This document shows, in pieces, positions 34,401 to 46,589 of a stretch of DNA of 64,000 bases (its first letter is position 1; each line of letters starts with the position of its first letter). The translations under genes and the position numbers were made by a program. Under the pieces are notes generated by a model. The model searched no databases. It saw only the letters and a list, made by a program, of their open reading frames with translations, and was not told the origin of the DNA. Source of the stretch: Gentiana macrophylla (Eukaryota; Streptophyta; Magnoliopsida; Gentianales; Gentianaceae); NCBI GenBank assembly GCA_026214975.1, contig CM047806.1, positions 104,913,345-104,977,344 of the forward strand, written 5' to 3'.

Positions 34401-34556
34401 TCTATATCTGTGATTGCATAATCTACTTTGAAACAACATTTTCAGAAGGGACTTATCCGCTGCCCAAAAGCTTTTAAATCAGAGAAAAGTTTTTGAAACT
34501 CCACTATAGTCATTCACCCCATCTGACTATAGTTTTACCTTTCTCTGGGACCAACA
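31423..34556 (+). mobile_element. Solo LTR (plus), target duplication ATATT, split by another solo LTR
   Basis: The element runs from TGTTAGGAACATTTTATTAT to ...CTCTGGGACCAACA, with perfect ATATT repeats at 31418-31422 and 34557-34561. After removing the inner insertion it is about 1.39 kb, with no PBS, PPT or genes, as expected from LTR-LTR recombination. It interrupts the Tat gag. Ends in ...CCAACA and the TTTTGATGAT motif near the start are Copia-like. Confidence 0.85.
32632..34382 (-). mobile_element. Solo LTR (minus), target duplication CTTTA, inside the previous one
   Basis: On the minus strand it starts TGTTGGAAATAAAATTTATG and ends GGGACCAACA. The direct repeats CTTTA at 32627-32631 and 34383-34387 are exact. 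It is a relative of the surrounding LTR in opposite orientation: both carry a GACAAGTATTGTA segment and the same end. A C-run (11 G on plus, near 32672) lies by its 3' end, and a TATA-like CTATAAATAAAGG on the minus strand lies near 33520. Confidence 0.85.
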
Positions 34557-34561
34557 ATATT

Positions 34562-35601
34562 TTTCTTTGACACCGCCGTCGAGCCTCCAAGAAATGTTAA
34601 GTTCAACAAGGAAGTACATTGCAACGGCAGGTAATGAGGGTTCATCAACATCCAACAAGGGCAAACAGAGGGCTGAGCACAGTCCACCCCAGGATAGTCG
34701 CAGGAATCGGGATCGGGATATCAAATATCCCGAGAGATTTAAGGACGAGACCTTTACTCCCCTTAGAATCTCCTATACTCAGATGCTGAATGAAGTAAGG
34801 GACCAACTCCCTGAGCCTTATCCCATGATGCCAGATTCACGTCGCGACACTACCAAGTATTGCGGGTATCACAGGGACAAAGGTCATACCATTGATGAAT
34901 GCATGCAATTCAAAAAGGCAATCGAAAAGTTATTGGCACGTGGCAATCATGATCACTACAAGAAGGACTCCGGGGCTCCGGACAGAAAAAATCAACAAGT
35001 CCGCCAATATGATAGACAAATTCGAATGATCACCGAAACTCCTCCCAGCAACAACCAAATCAAAATCCGCATTGGCTCTATAAACAAGCATGTGGAGAAG
35101 CCAGCTGTCCTGCGTGCGAATGAACATCCTCTTGCTTTTACCTGAAGCGAGTTGGTGACTTCCGTGAATGTGGAGGACATGTGTCTTTGTGTATCGGTGG
35201 TAGTCAATCGAGCATGCGTCAACATGGTCATGATCGACACGTGATTGTGTAGGGACATCTTATATTAAAATTGTTTCAAAGAGCTGGGGTTCAGCGACTC
35301 CAATTTGAGGCTGCATAATGGCACCCTTAAGGGTTTCACCAATCATAGAATACAGGTCAAGGGGGCCATCGATTTGGATGTGCAGATGGGAGATTATGCG
35401 CCTTTCCGGACAGAAAATGTAACATTTCTCGTGGTCGATCTGTAGTCAAACTACAACATCATAATTGGAACGCCAGCATTGAAACAATTTCAGATGGTCA
35501 CTTCTATCCCGCATCAGCGGGCAAAGTTTTACGTCGGGGAAAAGGTCGGAACGTCGATTAGTGAGCCTACAGCCGTCCACACCTATATACATGAAATGAG
35601 G
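34562..35601 (+). pseudogene. Tat-type Gypsy gag 3' part and protease
   Basis: Gag resumes after the solo LTRs. A 190-codon open piece has the nucleocapsid-like CGYHRDKGHTIDEC and EAIEKLLARG-type segments. Protease follows in the same general frame but with stops: VVVNRACVNMVMIDT-stop (damaged DTG site), then NYNIIIGTPALKQFQMVTSI and QRAKFYVGEKVGT. The full-length Copia at 35602 interrupts the frame after IHEMR, and the frame continues at 45027. Confidence 0.78.
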
Positions 35602-37393
35602 TGTTGGAAAGGTGTCCTAAACCCAATCGGTTTGGACCGGATCTGAGCGGGTCGGGTCGTTTATAGTCTATTTAGTTCATGTAAAAACTTTATTATGATT
35701 AATAAAAGCACTTATGTTATTGTATATTGTTTATCTTCATATTATTTGTTGTACATATATAGTAACGTCCCTAGTATCAGACTGTGATGGAGAAACCATG
35801 ATAGTGATTATGGTTGATGAGATCTCTAATCACTATAACAAGTTTGGTACTTAAATGTCTCTAGTCCTATGTACTGTCAAATGGGACATTGATAGTATAA
35901 CCAGACAAACACGTATTGGATGTCTTATATCTTATAGAAGGTAGGGATAGATCTCATCTATCGAACTGTATAGACACTTGGACTGTACGTGGACGTGTAT
36001 TAGAGAATGCATACGTTAGACCGACCCACTTACATTAAGTGTCACACTATGTGGCGGTTGTGTAATTATCATTTTGACTTGAGTTTTCATGGTATCATGG
36101 TGTGGATTGTCATGCTTTGACACTATTGAGATTTCCCCTAACCATGGGGCGATCATGCGGTAATGATTGGGTGTGATATTGAAGCATGCGGAGTATGCAT
36201 GATTGGTCGTCCGGGAATCGCGTATCCTATGATTGGGATCGAATATCCGAAATGGCCTTCTTATAAGGAATGTCTAGCTCTCGAGAATCTTTGCAAAGTG
36301 GGAGTAAATGTGTTATTCCGAGAGAGCATGATATCCAGATTTTAAGATACGATCGTTAATGTATTGACACTCGAGATACGATCGTATGGATATTATTACA
36401 GCGATAGGATTGTAACTTACACGGTAACTACTTCACATGAAAGGTAGTAGTCATTGCTTTTTGACTCTTCCGATGATTGGGGGTCACGGTGTGTTGCTAG
36501 ACGCTATCCCGTGATCGTTAGGTATGAAGGGCATTTTAGTAATTTTCACTTTGTGTCTATGGCTAACATATTCGGAGCGTATCGGGTCACACACACATGA
36601 ACATCGAGTCGGATTAAAATGCGGTTATAGTTGATAACCAAATGAGGAAAGTTTATCTCTAGACTATAAAGGTTATAGTGGTATTTATTTATTATGAATA
36701 AATAAAATACAAGATATTAATTATTTATAAATTATATTAATTAAAGAATATTCCGGAAGTCAATTTGTTGACTAATGGGGTGCCACTTCCTGGGGTATAG
36801 GATACACTTGGATTGTGCACTTTAATTAATAATATTACCATAATATTAATATACGATATTAATTGATTTTGGAAAATTAGATTTATGGTAATAAGATAAT
36901 TATATTCAATATAAGATATTGGAAATATTAATTATAATAAAAGAGATAAATCAATCGAGAAGATTTTTCTTTTTTTATTGGGAAAATGTTTTCTTCTCCA
37001 CTCCATATGGGGCGCCCCTCTCACTATAAATAAGAGATGGGTGTCAAGCTCATTTGTACATCACAATTGCAAGAGCTAATAGTTCTTGTGTAAAATAGAG
37101 AGCATCCTATAGTGAGTTTGTGAGAGAGGAAAAGGCCGGTCTAGCAACCGGAGTTTCCAATAGCAATCCAAGGAGGATTCCGGCAGGAGTTCGTGTGGAT
37201 TAGCTATAGAGGCGGTGACACGTTGACGGCTTGCGATGTATTTCTCCGTTGACGGTCAAAGCGACGATCTTATAGATCACTAAGGTATAACCGTCAAACT
37301 ACTTAACGTGTTCATTGTATTAAACGAAGAACGATCTTGAAAAAGGAAATCAAATTTTAAATTCCGCTGCGTTAAACTAGTGATTTCCTAACA
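35602..37393 (+). mobile_element. Full-length Copia, 5' LTR (1.79 kb)
   Basis: TGTTGGAAAGGTGTCCTAAA ... GATTTCCTAACA, preceded by the target duplication TGAGG (35597-35601). It is nearly identical to 43208-45021. The whole element is 35602-45021, 9.4 kb, and sits in the Tat-type Gypsy between protease and RT. The closely similar LTRs make it one of the younger insertions here. Confidence 0.95.
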
Positions 37394-37394
37394 G

Positions 37395-37405
37395 TGGTAT
37401 CAGAG
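37395..37405 (+). promoter_or_regulatory. Primer-binding site (initiator tRNA-Met)
   Basis: TGGTATCAGAG, one base after the LTR. Confidence 0.9.
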
Positions 37406-37740
37406 ACATACTTCGAGCTTAAACAATAAGCACAATTTAATTGCGTAGTAATTAATCGATAGATGCAAGATTTAAATCACGAGACGCTTATAAAAAAGAA
37501 GTGGAACGATATGGGGCTCGCCGATCGGCGGCGGCCCCCCCTCAGGCGGGCGGGCGGCGGTTCTAGTGGTTGCCGTCGCCGTCGGGTCATCCTCTTCCAA
37601 ACGGGGAGATCGACCTTTTTCGTTTTGTGACATTTATTGTGCATAGATATCTCTTTTGTTTAGTTGTGTCATATGGCTAAACAATGATTCAAATAGTTTG
37701 GGCCATTGGGAAACCATAGTGGCATATTATCCAAAATATT

Positions 37741-37955
37741 GGCCTTTCCAAATTTTGATTTGGAATAGGCCTAGACCCTTTTCAAATATTTGATTTGTAA
37801 AAGGCCTAGGCCTAGGCCACTTCCAAAATTTTGATTTTGGAAACTATTTGGCCTTTCCAAATATTTGATTTGGAATAAGCCTGGGCCCTTTTCAAATATT
37901 TGATTTGTAAAAGGCCTAGGCCACTTCCAAAATTTTGATTTTGTAAAGTAGCCAA
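37741..37955 (+). repeat. Tandem repeat in Copia leader (109-bp unit)
   Basis: Two units start ggcctttccaaat at 37741 and 37850. Each contains aaaggcctaggc and ttccaaaattttgatttt. They lie in the 1.9-kb leader between PBS and gag, which has no open frame. Confidence 0.85.
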
Positions 37956-38424
37956 GCCTAAATCAAATTTGGTTTTGGAAGGTGCCTTTTGGTTTAGGAA
38001 ACCAAAGGCATCCCTTTTGGTTAAGAACTAAAAGGAAAGGAAACAAATTGGAGACTTTATAATTTTAATTTTATTTTGAATAGTTCAAATTTAATAAAAT
38101 TGAAATTAAAATAGATTTAAAATTGAATGTTAATTTTATTTTCGATTAAGTCATTTAATTAATTAAAAGTTATTTAATTATTTGATGTGGTAAAATAAGA
38201 CGCATAAGTAGTTAAAAATTAAAATTTGATCTATTCATAAGATATGATTGTATGAAGTAGATGTGTAGATATAATGTGATTATATGGACCCCGATTGATC
38301 ATGGACTCGACCAATAGGATAGATGAGAATGTTTTCTTTATGTTGGGTTTTTTGGAAAAATTGTCCTAGGCCGTTATGAAGAACGTGACCTAGTTTACTT
38401 TTTGCATTTATCCCATTCCCGTTA

Positions 38425-38452
38425 GCTCCCCCCTCCCCCCCACCCCCCCTTA
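38425..38452 (-). other. C-rich tract, possible G-quadruplex on minus strand
   Basis: Four C-runs of at least six bases (CCCCCC-T-CCCCCCC-A-CCCCCCC type) lie in the Copia leader. The minus strand has the G-run spacing needed for a quadruplex, with one-base loops. Confidence 0.6.
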
Positions 38453-39306
38453 TGCGGCGGGTGTAATTATTTATTAGATAGATTATTATGTAACAAGAAT
38501 GGAGCAAGAAGATAAAGACCAAAGAGAGATAAAGAACCCATTGGCGTACAACAATAAAGATCCTATTGACGGTTGCAGATACCCTTAGTTTGTGACCCGC
38601 AGTTTCGTCAGTTTGTATTCGAAACCGCACTTAGGAAAAGTCCATGATCATACAAGTTATATTGTGCGCAGAGTGTTGGGTATGTTTTACTTTATATGAT
38701 ATCGTAGTAATATGCACATAGTAGATGAAACCATAATTAAACGAAATTAATGAAGAGAATTAATTTAAAAATTATTCCCACATCAAAAATCAAGTCGAAA
38801 TTGCCTCCCCATATTATAACAACGGTGAAGAGCCCTTGTTCGGACCCAACTCACCAGCCAAAGCGGGGTTTGACCTACCTCGGGTATATCGTCGTTATCG
38901 AGATATGATCGAAAGAGATCTCATGAATATTGGGGTTATGACTCGACTAAGAATTCTCTCGGCCACTTGCCAAAGCGGGGTCGTTTGGATTTTAGAGGCA
39001 AGGGTTTGACTATTTTCATAAGATGAAAAATTGTCAAAGAGTTGACTGGTCAAACAACAAGAGTCGTATAAGATACGATCGACAAAGTGTTGTCCACCTG
39101 TTTAATTATTTTCGGCCCATCAGCCAAAGCTGGGGGTTGGGGTAGTTCGATGGGATCTTGCCCGCTAAAGAAAAACTTATTTTCTTGAAAGCCAATTGGG
39201 AATAGTTGGCTAGTGGAAGTGAAAACCTTATAAAATTTTAAGTGCAAATTTAGGGTTTTTATACATAAGCTTTTACTTATTCTATCTTTATTTATTGTTG
39301 TAGAAA

Positions 39307-40695
39307 ATGTCAAACAAATTGAACCTTCGTTTTATCATCGACAATAAGCTTGACGAAACTAATTTTCTCGTTTGGGAAAGAAACCTCAAAATTGTTTTGA
39401 GGCACGAGAAGATTGGCTATGTCTTGGACGAGGCCCTGCCGGAGAAGCCCGCAGAGGGTTCGGCTGCAGATGCTGTCGAGAAGTATAACAAGCACTGTTC
39501 TGATAGTACTGATGCTACATGTATCATGCTTGCTTCGATGACACCTGAACTGCAAAAACAGCATGAGTCTATGGATGCCTACACAATCATGGTCCACCTA
39601 AAGGAACTCTATGCTTCTCAGTCTCGAACTGAGAGGTACGAGGTCTCGAAGGCCCTGTGTAGTTGTAAGATGGCATCTGGGACTGTTGTGGGGTCACACG
39701 TGCTTAAAATGATTGGGTACATAGAGAGGCTTGGGAAGCTGGGCCATAAGTTGGAACGAGAGTTAAGTATTGACTTAATTCTACAGTCTCTACCTGATTC
39801 ATTCTCGCAGTTCGTGATGAATTATCACATGAACAAGATAGATTGCTCCCTTGCAGAGTTATTGAACATGTTGAAGACTGCTGAAGGCACTGTGGGGAAG
39901 GGAAAGCAAGTGTTGCTGGTCACTTCTAGCATGGGCAAGGCAAAAGCCCAAAAGAAGTCCAAGAAGGCGAAGGCTGCACCTAAGCCACCGCCTAAAATAG
40001 TGAAAGACAAATCCAAGGATGCTTGCTTCCTTTGCGGTGAGACCGGACATTGGAGGAGAAACATCAAAGGCTTCTTGAGTACCAAGAAGAAGCATTATGA
40101 TGCTTCGACTTCAGGTATAGTTATAATTGAGATCAACATTACTTCTTCTAAGTCTAACCACTGGGTATTAGATACTGGTTGTAGTTCTCATATTTGTGCG
40201 AATATGCAGGCACTAAGAAGAACTAGAGAGCTAAAGAAAGGAGAGGTGGACCTACGCGTTGGAAATAGGGCAAGTGTTGCTGCACTAGCCGTAGGAGTTT
40301 ATTTTCTTTCATTGCCCAGTGGACTAGTACTTGAGCTTAATAACTGTTATTTTGTTCCTGCTCTTACGAAGAGCATTATTTCAATTTCCGCATTAGATGT
40401 TGATGGATTTTCATTTACGTTTGAGAATAAATGTTGTTCTTTTTCACGTGATGGAATTTTTTATGGTACTAGCATACTTAGCAACGGTCTCTACATATTA
40501 GATATGAATGTTGACGTACTTAATATAAATAACAAGAAAGCCAATACAAATGACATAAATGAATCCTACTTATGGCATTCTAGACTTGGCCAAATAAATA
40601 AGAATCGCATTTCCAAACTCCATAAGATGGAATGTTGGATCAATTCGATTATGAATCGTTTGATACATGTGAAGCTTATTTACTTGGTAAGATGA
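39307..40695 (+). pseudogene. Copia gag-protease frame
   Basis: Gag starts with MSNKLNLRFIIDNKL. The UBN2-type gag domain covers residues about 15-195 (YEVSKALCSCKMASGTVVGS, LPDSFSQFVMNYHM). The zinc knuckle reads CFLCGETGHWRRNI, so the last Cys of CCHC is replaced by Ile. Protease follows with HWVLDTGCSSHIC and the GAG-pre-integrase motif LWHSRLGQINKNRISKLH. A one-base shift near 40632 gives the stop at 40693. It is the longest undamaged reading frame of the nest. Confidence 0.9.
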
Positions 40696-41582
40696 CAAAG
40701 TCACCTTTTAGTGGCAAAGAGATAAAATCCAATGAATTGCTTGAGCTCATACATACTGATGTATGTGGCCCAATGCCAATTCAAGCCAAAGGATGATACT
40801 CTTATTTTATCACTTTCACTGATGACCATTCTCGCTATGGTTATATATACTCAATGAAGTATAAGTCTGAAGCCTTCGAAAAGTTCAAGGAATTCAGAAG
40901 TGAAGTGGAGAAACAACTAGGTAAAGAAATCAAAACACTTCGATCCGATCGAGGTGGAGAATACCTAGATGGAGAGTTTCAAGATTATTTGAAGGAGAAT
41001 GAGATTCTACCTAAATGAACCCCTCTCGGGATGCCACAGATGAATGGCATGTCTGAGAGGAGGAACCACACCTTGTTAGACATGGTGCGATCCATGATGA
41101 GCTACACAGTTCTCCCAAAATCATTTTGGGGGTATGCTCTAGAAACCGCATCCTATACACTGAACCGAGTTCCATCAAAGACGGTTGACTCTACGCTGTA
41201 CGAGGTATGGACTAAGAGAAAACCGAGCCTAGGTCATCTAAATCCTTGTGGTTGTCCGACTTACGTGAAGCGGGTGATGCCTGACAAATTAGAGCCCAGG
41301 TTTGACAAATGTGTATTTGTGGGATATCATAGGGAAACCAAAGGGTACCAATTTTACCATCCTGAGGAACAAAAGGTGTTTGCTGCCAGGTCTGGCCACT
41401 TTCTGGAGAAAGAGTTTATTCGGGATAGGGTCAGTGGGAGTAAAATTGATCTTGAAGAAATTCGAGAACCACTTACGGATAACAGTCAGTTGATGGAAGT
41501 AGAGGACTCGCCACACAGATATGATGCCAGCCTCTACCGTGGACACACTAGCACCTCGAAGATCGACCAGGGATCGCCGTGA
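40690..41582 (+). pseudogene. Copia integrase
   Basis: LLELIHTDVCGPMPIQAKG, a stop (TGA) at 40795, then FTDDHSRYGYIYSMKYKSEA, RSDRGGEYLDGEFQDYL, a second stop, then MNGMSERRNHTLLDMVRSMM. The Asp, Asp and Glu of the DDE core are present. A CEAYLLGKM segment shows one zinc Cys changed to Tyr. The C-terminal part with KCVFVGYHRETKGYQFY runs open to 41582. Confidence 0.85.
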
Positions 41583-42474
41583 ACCTAAAAGGTACACTGG
41601 CATGTATCTCATGGAAGATGAGGACCCTAGAACTTATGAGGAAGTGCTATTAAGGCATGACAAAGAGAAATGGCTATAAGCCATGAATTCTGAAATAGAA
41701 TCCATGAAAGACAACCAAGTTTGGAAATTAGTTGATCCACCTGAAGGAATAGTTCCTATAGGGTGCAAATGGGTCTTAAAGAGAAAGACCGACATGGACG
41801 GTAACGTGACTACCTACAAAGCTAGGTTAGTGGCAAAAGGTTATAAGCAAAGACAAGGAGTTGACTATGACGAAACCTTTTCGCCTGTTGCCATGTTAAA
41901 ATCCATTAGAATTTTGCTCGCTATTGCAAAGATACCATGGTTACTAAATCGGCAGATGGATGTGAAAACAAGCTTTCCTTAACGGAACTCGTCTGAGGAA
42001 GTGTATATGACATGTACCGAGGGTTTCACAACCAATGACGCCATGATGGTGTGTAAACTGCAAAGATCCATTTATGGATTAAAGCAAGCTTCTCGGAGTT
42101 GGAATCTTCACTTTGATGAGATAATCAAACAGTTTGATTTCATCAAGAACGAAGATGAGCCCTGTGTTTACAAGAAGTTTAATGGGAGTGCCATTATGTT
42201 CTTAGTGCTTTATGTAGACGACATATTGCTCATAGGGAATGATGTGCCAATGTTACAATCAGTCAAAGCTTGGTTATCCAAGAACATCTCAATGAAGGAC
42301 TTGGGTGAAGAAGCCTATATTCTAGGAATAAAGATCTATAGAGATAGATCTAAGAGGTTGCTTGATCTGTCGCAATCCACCTATATAGACAAGATGCTTA
42401 AGAGATTCAAAGATGGAACAGTCCAAGAAAGGATTGCCGCCATGTCATATGGGGTCTACTCACAAAAGGAATGA
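41583..42474 (+). pseudogene. Copia reverse transcriptase
   Basis: NQVWKLVDPPEGIVPIGCKW, ARLVAKGYKQRQGVDYDETF and RQMDVKTSFP form the fingers and first palm part. After a frame break at 41980 the second part has YGLKQASRSWNLHFDEII and the catalytic LVLYVDDILLIGND, then YILGIKIYRDRSKRLLDLSQ. Only a few lesions separate it from an intact gene. Confidence 0.88.
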
Positions 42475-43192
42475 TTCCTAAGATAGAGGAGGAAAGGGCA
42501 CAAATGAGTAAGATCCCTTATGCTTCGCAATCGGGTCTATCATGTATGCCATGTTATGCACTAGACCAGATGTCTTGTACCTCTTAGTATGACCAAGAGG
42601 GTACCACCAATCCAGGTGATGGTCACTGGATTGCTGTCAAGAATATCCTCAAGTACTTAAGGCGTACTAGGGATATGTTCCTGGTTTTCGAGAATGATGA
42701 TTTAGTTTTACGAGGTTATACAGATGCCAGTTATCAAACTGACAAGGATGACTTTAAGTCACAATCTGGATTTGTTTTCACGCTTAATAGAGGAGCAGTG
42801 AGCTGGAAGAGTTCCAAGTAGGAGACTACTGCATACTCTACAATGGAAGCCGAATACATAGCAGCCTCGGAGGCCGCAAATGAAGCAGTTTGGATGAAGA
42901 AGTTCATTACTGAATTTGGTGTGGTTCCCTCCATTGAAGGTCCAGTGCCTCTGTACTGTGATAATAATGGAGCGATATCTCAATCAAAGGAATCTAGGTC
43001 TCATTAGAAGTCCAAACATGTGTTACAGCGCTATCACTTGATTAGAGAGATAATAGATAGAGAAGATGTAAAGATAGAGAAAGTCCACATGGATGATAAC
43101 ATAGCTGATTCGTTAACCAAGGCGTTGTCTCAAGCAAAGCATGAGAAACATGTTCACATGCACGGGCTTAGGCATATGGGTGATTGGCTTTA
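42475..43192 (+). pseudogene. Copia RNase H
   Basis: GYTDASYQTDKDDFKSQSGF, a stop in WKSSK-stop-ETTAYSTMEAEYIAAS, LYCDNNGAISQSKESRSH, then DNIADSLTKALSQAKHEKHV. The core acidic residues are visible. At least two in-frame stops are present. The polypurine tract GTGGGAGAT follows at 43199-43207. Confidence 0.85.
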
Positions 43193-43207
43193 GGCCAAGT
43201 GGGAGAT

Positions 43208-45021
43208 TGTTGGAAAGGTGTCCTAAACCCAATCGGGTTGGACCGGATCCGACCGGTCGGGTCGTTCTGATCTATTTAGTTCATGTAATAACTTTATTAT
43301 GATTAATAAAAGCACTTATGTTATTATATATTGTTTATCTTCATATTATCTGGTTGTACATATATAGTAACGTCCCTAGTATCAGACTGTGATAGAGAAA
43401 CCATGATAGTGATTATGGTTGATGAGATCTCTAATCACTATAACAAGTTTGGTACTTAAATGTCTCTAGTCCTATGTACTGTCAAATGGGACATTGATAG
43501 TATAACCAGACTAGCACGTATTGGATGTCTTCTATCTTATAGAAGGTAGGGATAGATCTCATCTATAAAAGTGTAGAGACACTTGGACTGTACGTGGACG
43601 TGTATTAGAGAATGCGTACGTTAGACGGACCCACTTACAATAAGTGTCACACTATGTGGCGGTTGAGTAATTATCCTTTTGACCGGAGTCTTCATGGCAT
43701 CACGGTGTGGATTGTCATGCTTTGACACTATTGAGATTTCCCCTCACCACGGGGCGATCATGCGGTAGTGATTGGGTGTGATATTGAAGCATGCGGAGTA
43801 TACATGATTGGTCGTCCGGGAATCGCGTATCCTATGATTGGGATCGAATATCTAAAATGGCCTTCTTATAAGGAATGTCTAGCTCTCGAGAATCTTTGCA
43901 AAGTGGGAGTAAATGTGTTATTCCGAGAGAGCATGATATCCAGATTATAAGATACGATCGTTAATGTATTGACACTCGAGATACGATCGTATGGATATTA
44001 TTACAGCGATAGGATTGTAAGTTACACGGTAACTGCTTCACATGAATGGTAGTAGTCATTGCTTTTTGACTCTTCCGATGATTGGTGGTCACGGTGTGTT
44101 GCTAGACGCTATCCCGTGATCGTTAGGCATGAAGGGCATTTTATTAATTTGCACTTTGTGTCTACGGCCAACATATTCGAAAGCCTATCGGGTCACACAC
44201 ACATGAACATCGAGTCAGATTAAAATGCGTTTATAGTTGATAACCAAATGAGGAAAGTTTATCTCTAGACTATAAAGGTTATAGTGGTAAATTAATATGG
44301 TGGTATTTATTTATTATGAATAAATAAAATACAAGATATTAATTATATATAAATTATATTAATTAAAAATATTCGGAAGTCAATTTGTTGACTAATGGGG
44401 CGCCACTTCCTAGGTATAGCATACACTTGGATTGTGCACTTTAATTAACAAGATTACCATAATATTAATATAAGATATTAATTGATTTTGGAAAATTAGA
44501 TTTATGGTAATAAGATAATTATATTCAATATATATATAAGATATTGGCAATATTAATTATAATAAAATGATAAATCAATCTGAAGATTTTCCTTATTTTA
44601 TTGGGAATTTTTTTTTTTTCTCCACTCCATATGTGGGCCCCTCTCACTAAAAATAAGAGGTGGGTGTCAAGATCTTTTGTACATCATAATTGCAAGAGCT
44701 AATAGTTCTTGTGTAAAATAGAGAGCATCCTATAGTGAGTTTGTGAGAGAGGAAAAATGCCGGTCTAGCAACCGGAGTTTTCCAATAGCAATCCAAGGAG
44801 GATTCCGGCGAGGAGTTCGTGTGGATTAGCGATAGAGGCCAGACACGTGGACGGCTTATGCACTGTACTACTCTCTATTGACGGTCAAAGCGACGATCTT
44901 ATAGATCACCAAGGTATAACCGTCAAACTACTAAACGTGTTTAATGCATTAAACGAAAATGATCTAGAAAAAGGAAATCAAATTTTAAATTCCGCTGCGT
45001 TAAACTAGTGATTTCCTAACA
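43208..45021 (+). mobile_element. Full-length Copia, 3' LTR (1.81 kb)
   Basis: This is the partner of 35602-37393, followed by the exact target duplication TGAGG (45022-45026). Differences from the 5' LTR are scattered substitutions and small indels. The ATG at 45021 is created by the last LTR base plus TG of the target repeat and is not a real start codon. Confidence 0.95.
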
Positions 45022-46568
45022 TGAGGACGGGAAACAAAAGAGCCCGCATCGAACAACCGGAGAGCATGGAAAACATTAACGTAATCCGGGTGGTAGGAGA
45101 GCCCCTATCAATCAAAGTGGAATGCGAAACTTTGCAAGTCAGGGATGAGCCCGATTTCATGGCTGAGGATGAGTTGATTAAGGTGATTGTCAACGACGAA
45201 TATCCTGAACAAAAAATCAAAATTGGAGCTCGTTTAAGTCCCTCTAAAAAAGAATCTTTGATTAAACTGCTAAAAGAAAAACTAGATGCATTTGTCTGGG
45301 TGGTTATGGAAATGAGAGAAGTCGAGGCCGACGTCGCCCTCCATCATCTCAACGTCGACCCTACTTACAAACCCATACAGCAGCGGGCTCAAAAATTCAC
45401 AACAGAAAAAGAGGCTGCTGCTAAGATAGAGGTCGGAAAGCTTCTTCAAGCGGGGATCATAAAGGAGCTAGCCTACCCCAATTGGTTAGCAACGTAGTTA
45501 TGCTGAAGAAACACAATGGCAAGTGGAGGACGTGTGTCGACTTCACGGACATCAACAAAGCCTGTCTGAAAGATCCTTATCAACTTCCAAGGATTGATCA
45601 GTTAGTTGATTCCTTCTCCGGTTTGAGGTTCATAGTTTTCGACGCCGCGATTTGGGGTATCATCAAAGCGGATGGGTGAGTCCGACAAAGAAAAAACGGC
45701 CTTCGTGAGTCGCTGGGGGCTTATATTACTATGAAATGATGCCCTTCGGACTGAAAAACGCAGGTTCAACTTATCAGCGGATGGTCAACAGAGTTTTTAG
45801 GTCGCATATTGGTATAAACATGGAGGCATATATAGATGATATGGTTGTCAAGTATGCGGGTGATGGTCACGCCGATGACCTTCAGGAAAACCAGCAATGT
45901 TCGGAAACACTCAATGAAACTCAATCCAGCCAAATGTGCATTTGGTGTCCAGACAGGCAAGTTTCTGGGGTTCATGGTTAGTCACCGAGGCATCGAGGCT
46001 GACCCCAAAAAAATTCAAGCTCTACTCGACGTGCAGAAACCCACAACCATCAAGGAAGTTAAGAGGCTCAATGGCAGAATCATAGCATTGGGTCGCTTTA
46101 TCTCAAAATCAACGGAAAAGTGTTTCCCCTTCTTCAAAATACTTAAAGGCGACAAGACCTTTTCATGGAATGCGGAATGTTCTCAGGATTTTCAATCCCT
46201 CAAGGACTATATGGGGAAGCCACCTCTTTTGGTTAGCCCTATAGCGGGAGATGTTTTGTTTTTGTACTTGGCGGCCTCGGACCGGGTCTGTTGCCTCCAT
46301 TCTTGTCAAGGAGGCCGGAACCTCCAAAATCCTCGCTTTTATTATGTAAGCAAGGCTCTCACCTGGTGGAGAGTCAATATTTTAATTTTGAAAAGTTAAC
46401 CTATTCGCTTGTTATCATCGCCCGTAAATTCAGAGGCTATTTTACTTCACACAATATAATTGTCTTAACGGATAGTCCAATGCGCCAAATACTACATAAA
46501 CCCGACCTTTCACCACTTGTCCGATGGGCTATCGAAATCACTGAGTTCGATATTCGTATCAACCCCTA
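45022..46568 (+). pseudogene. Tat-type Gypsy RT and RNase H
   Basis: After the Copia insertion the Tat pol frame continues without shift. AGIIKELAYPNW, a stop near 45495, HNGKWRTCVDFTDINKACLK, MMPFGLKNAGSTYQRMVNRV and AYIDDMVVKY (catalytic) belong to RT. SHRGIEADPKKIQALLDVQK leads to the first RNase H (LTDSPMRQILHKPDLSPLVR). Four to five frame changes occur (45495, 45680, 45900, 46280). Confidence 0.85.
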
Positions 46569-46589
46569 AAAGCCATTAAAGCTTAGGCA

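Noticed and set aside
37395..37405. tRNA-like matches at primer-binding sites
   Set aside because: Only 11-18 bases complementary to tRNA 3' ends; these are retroelement primer sites, not tRNA genes.
45021..45497. Apparent gene starting with ATG at 45021
   Set aside because: The ATG is made by the Copia LTR end and the target duplication; the frame is the interior of the Tat-type Gypsy pol.
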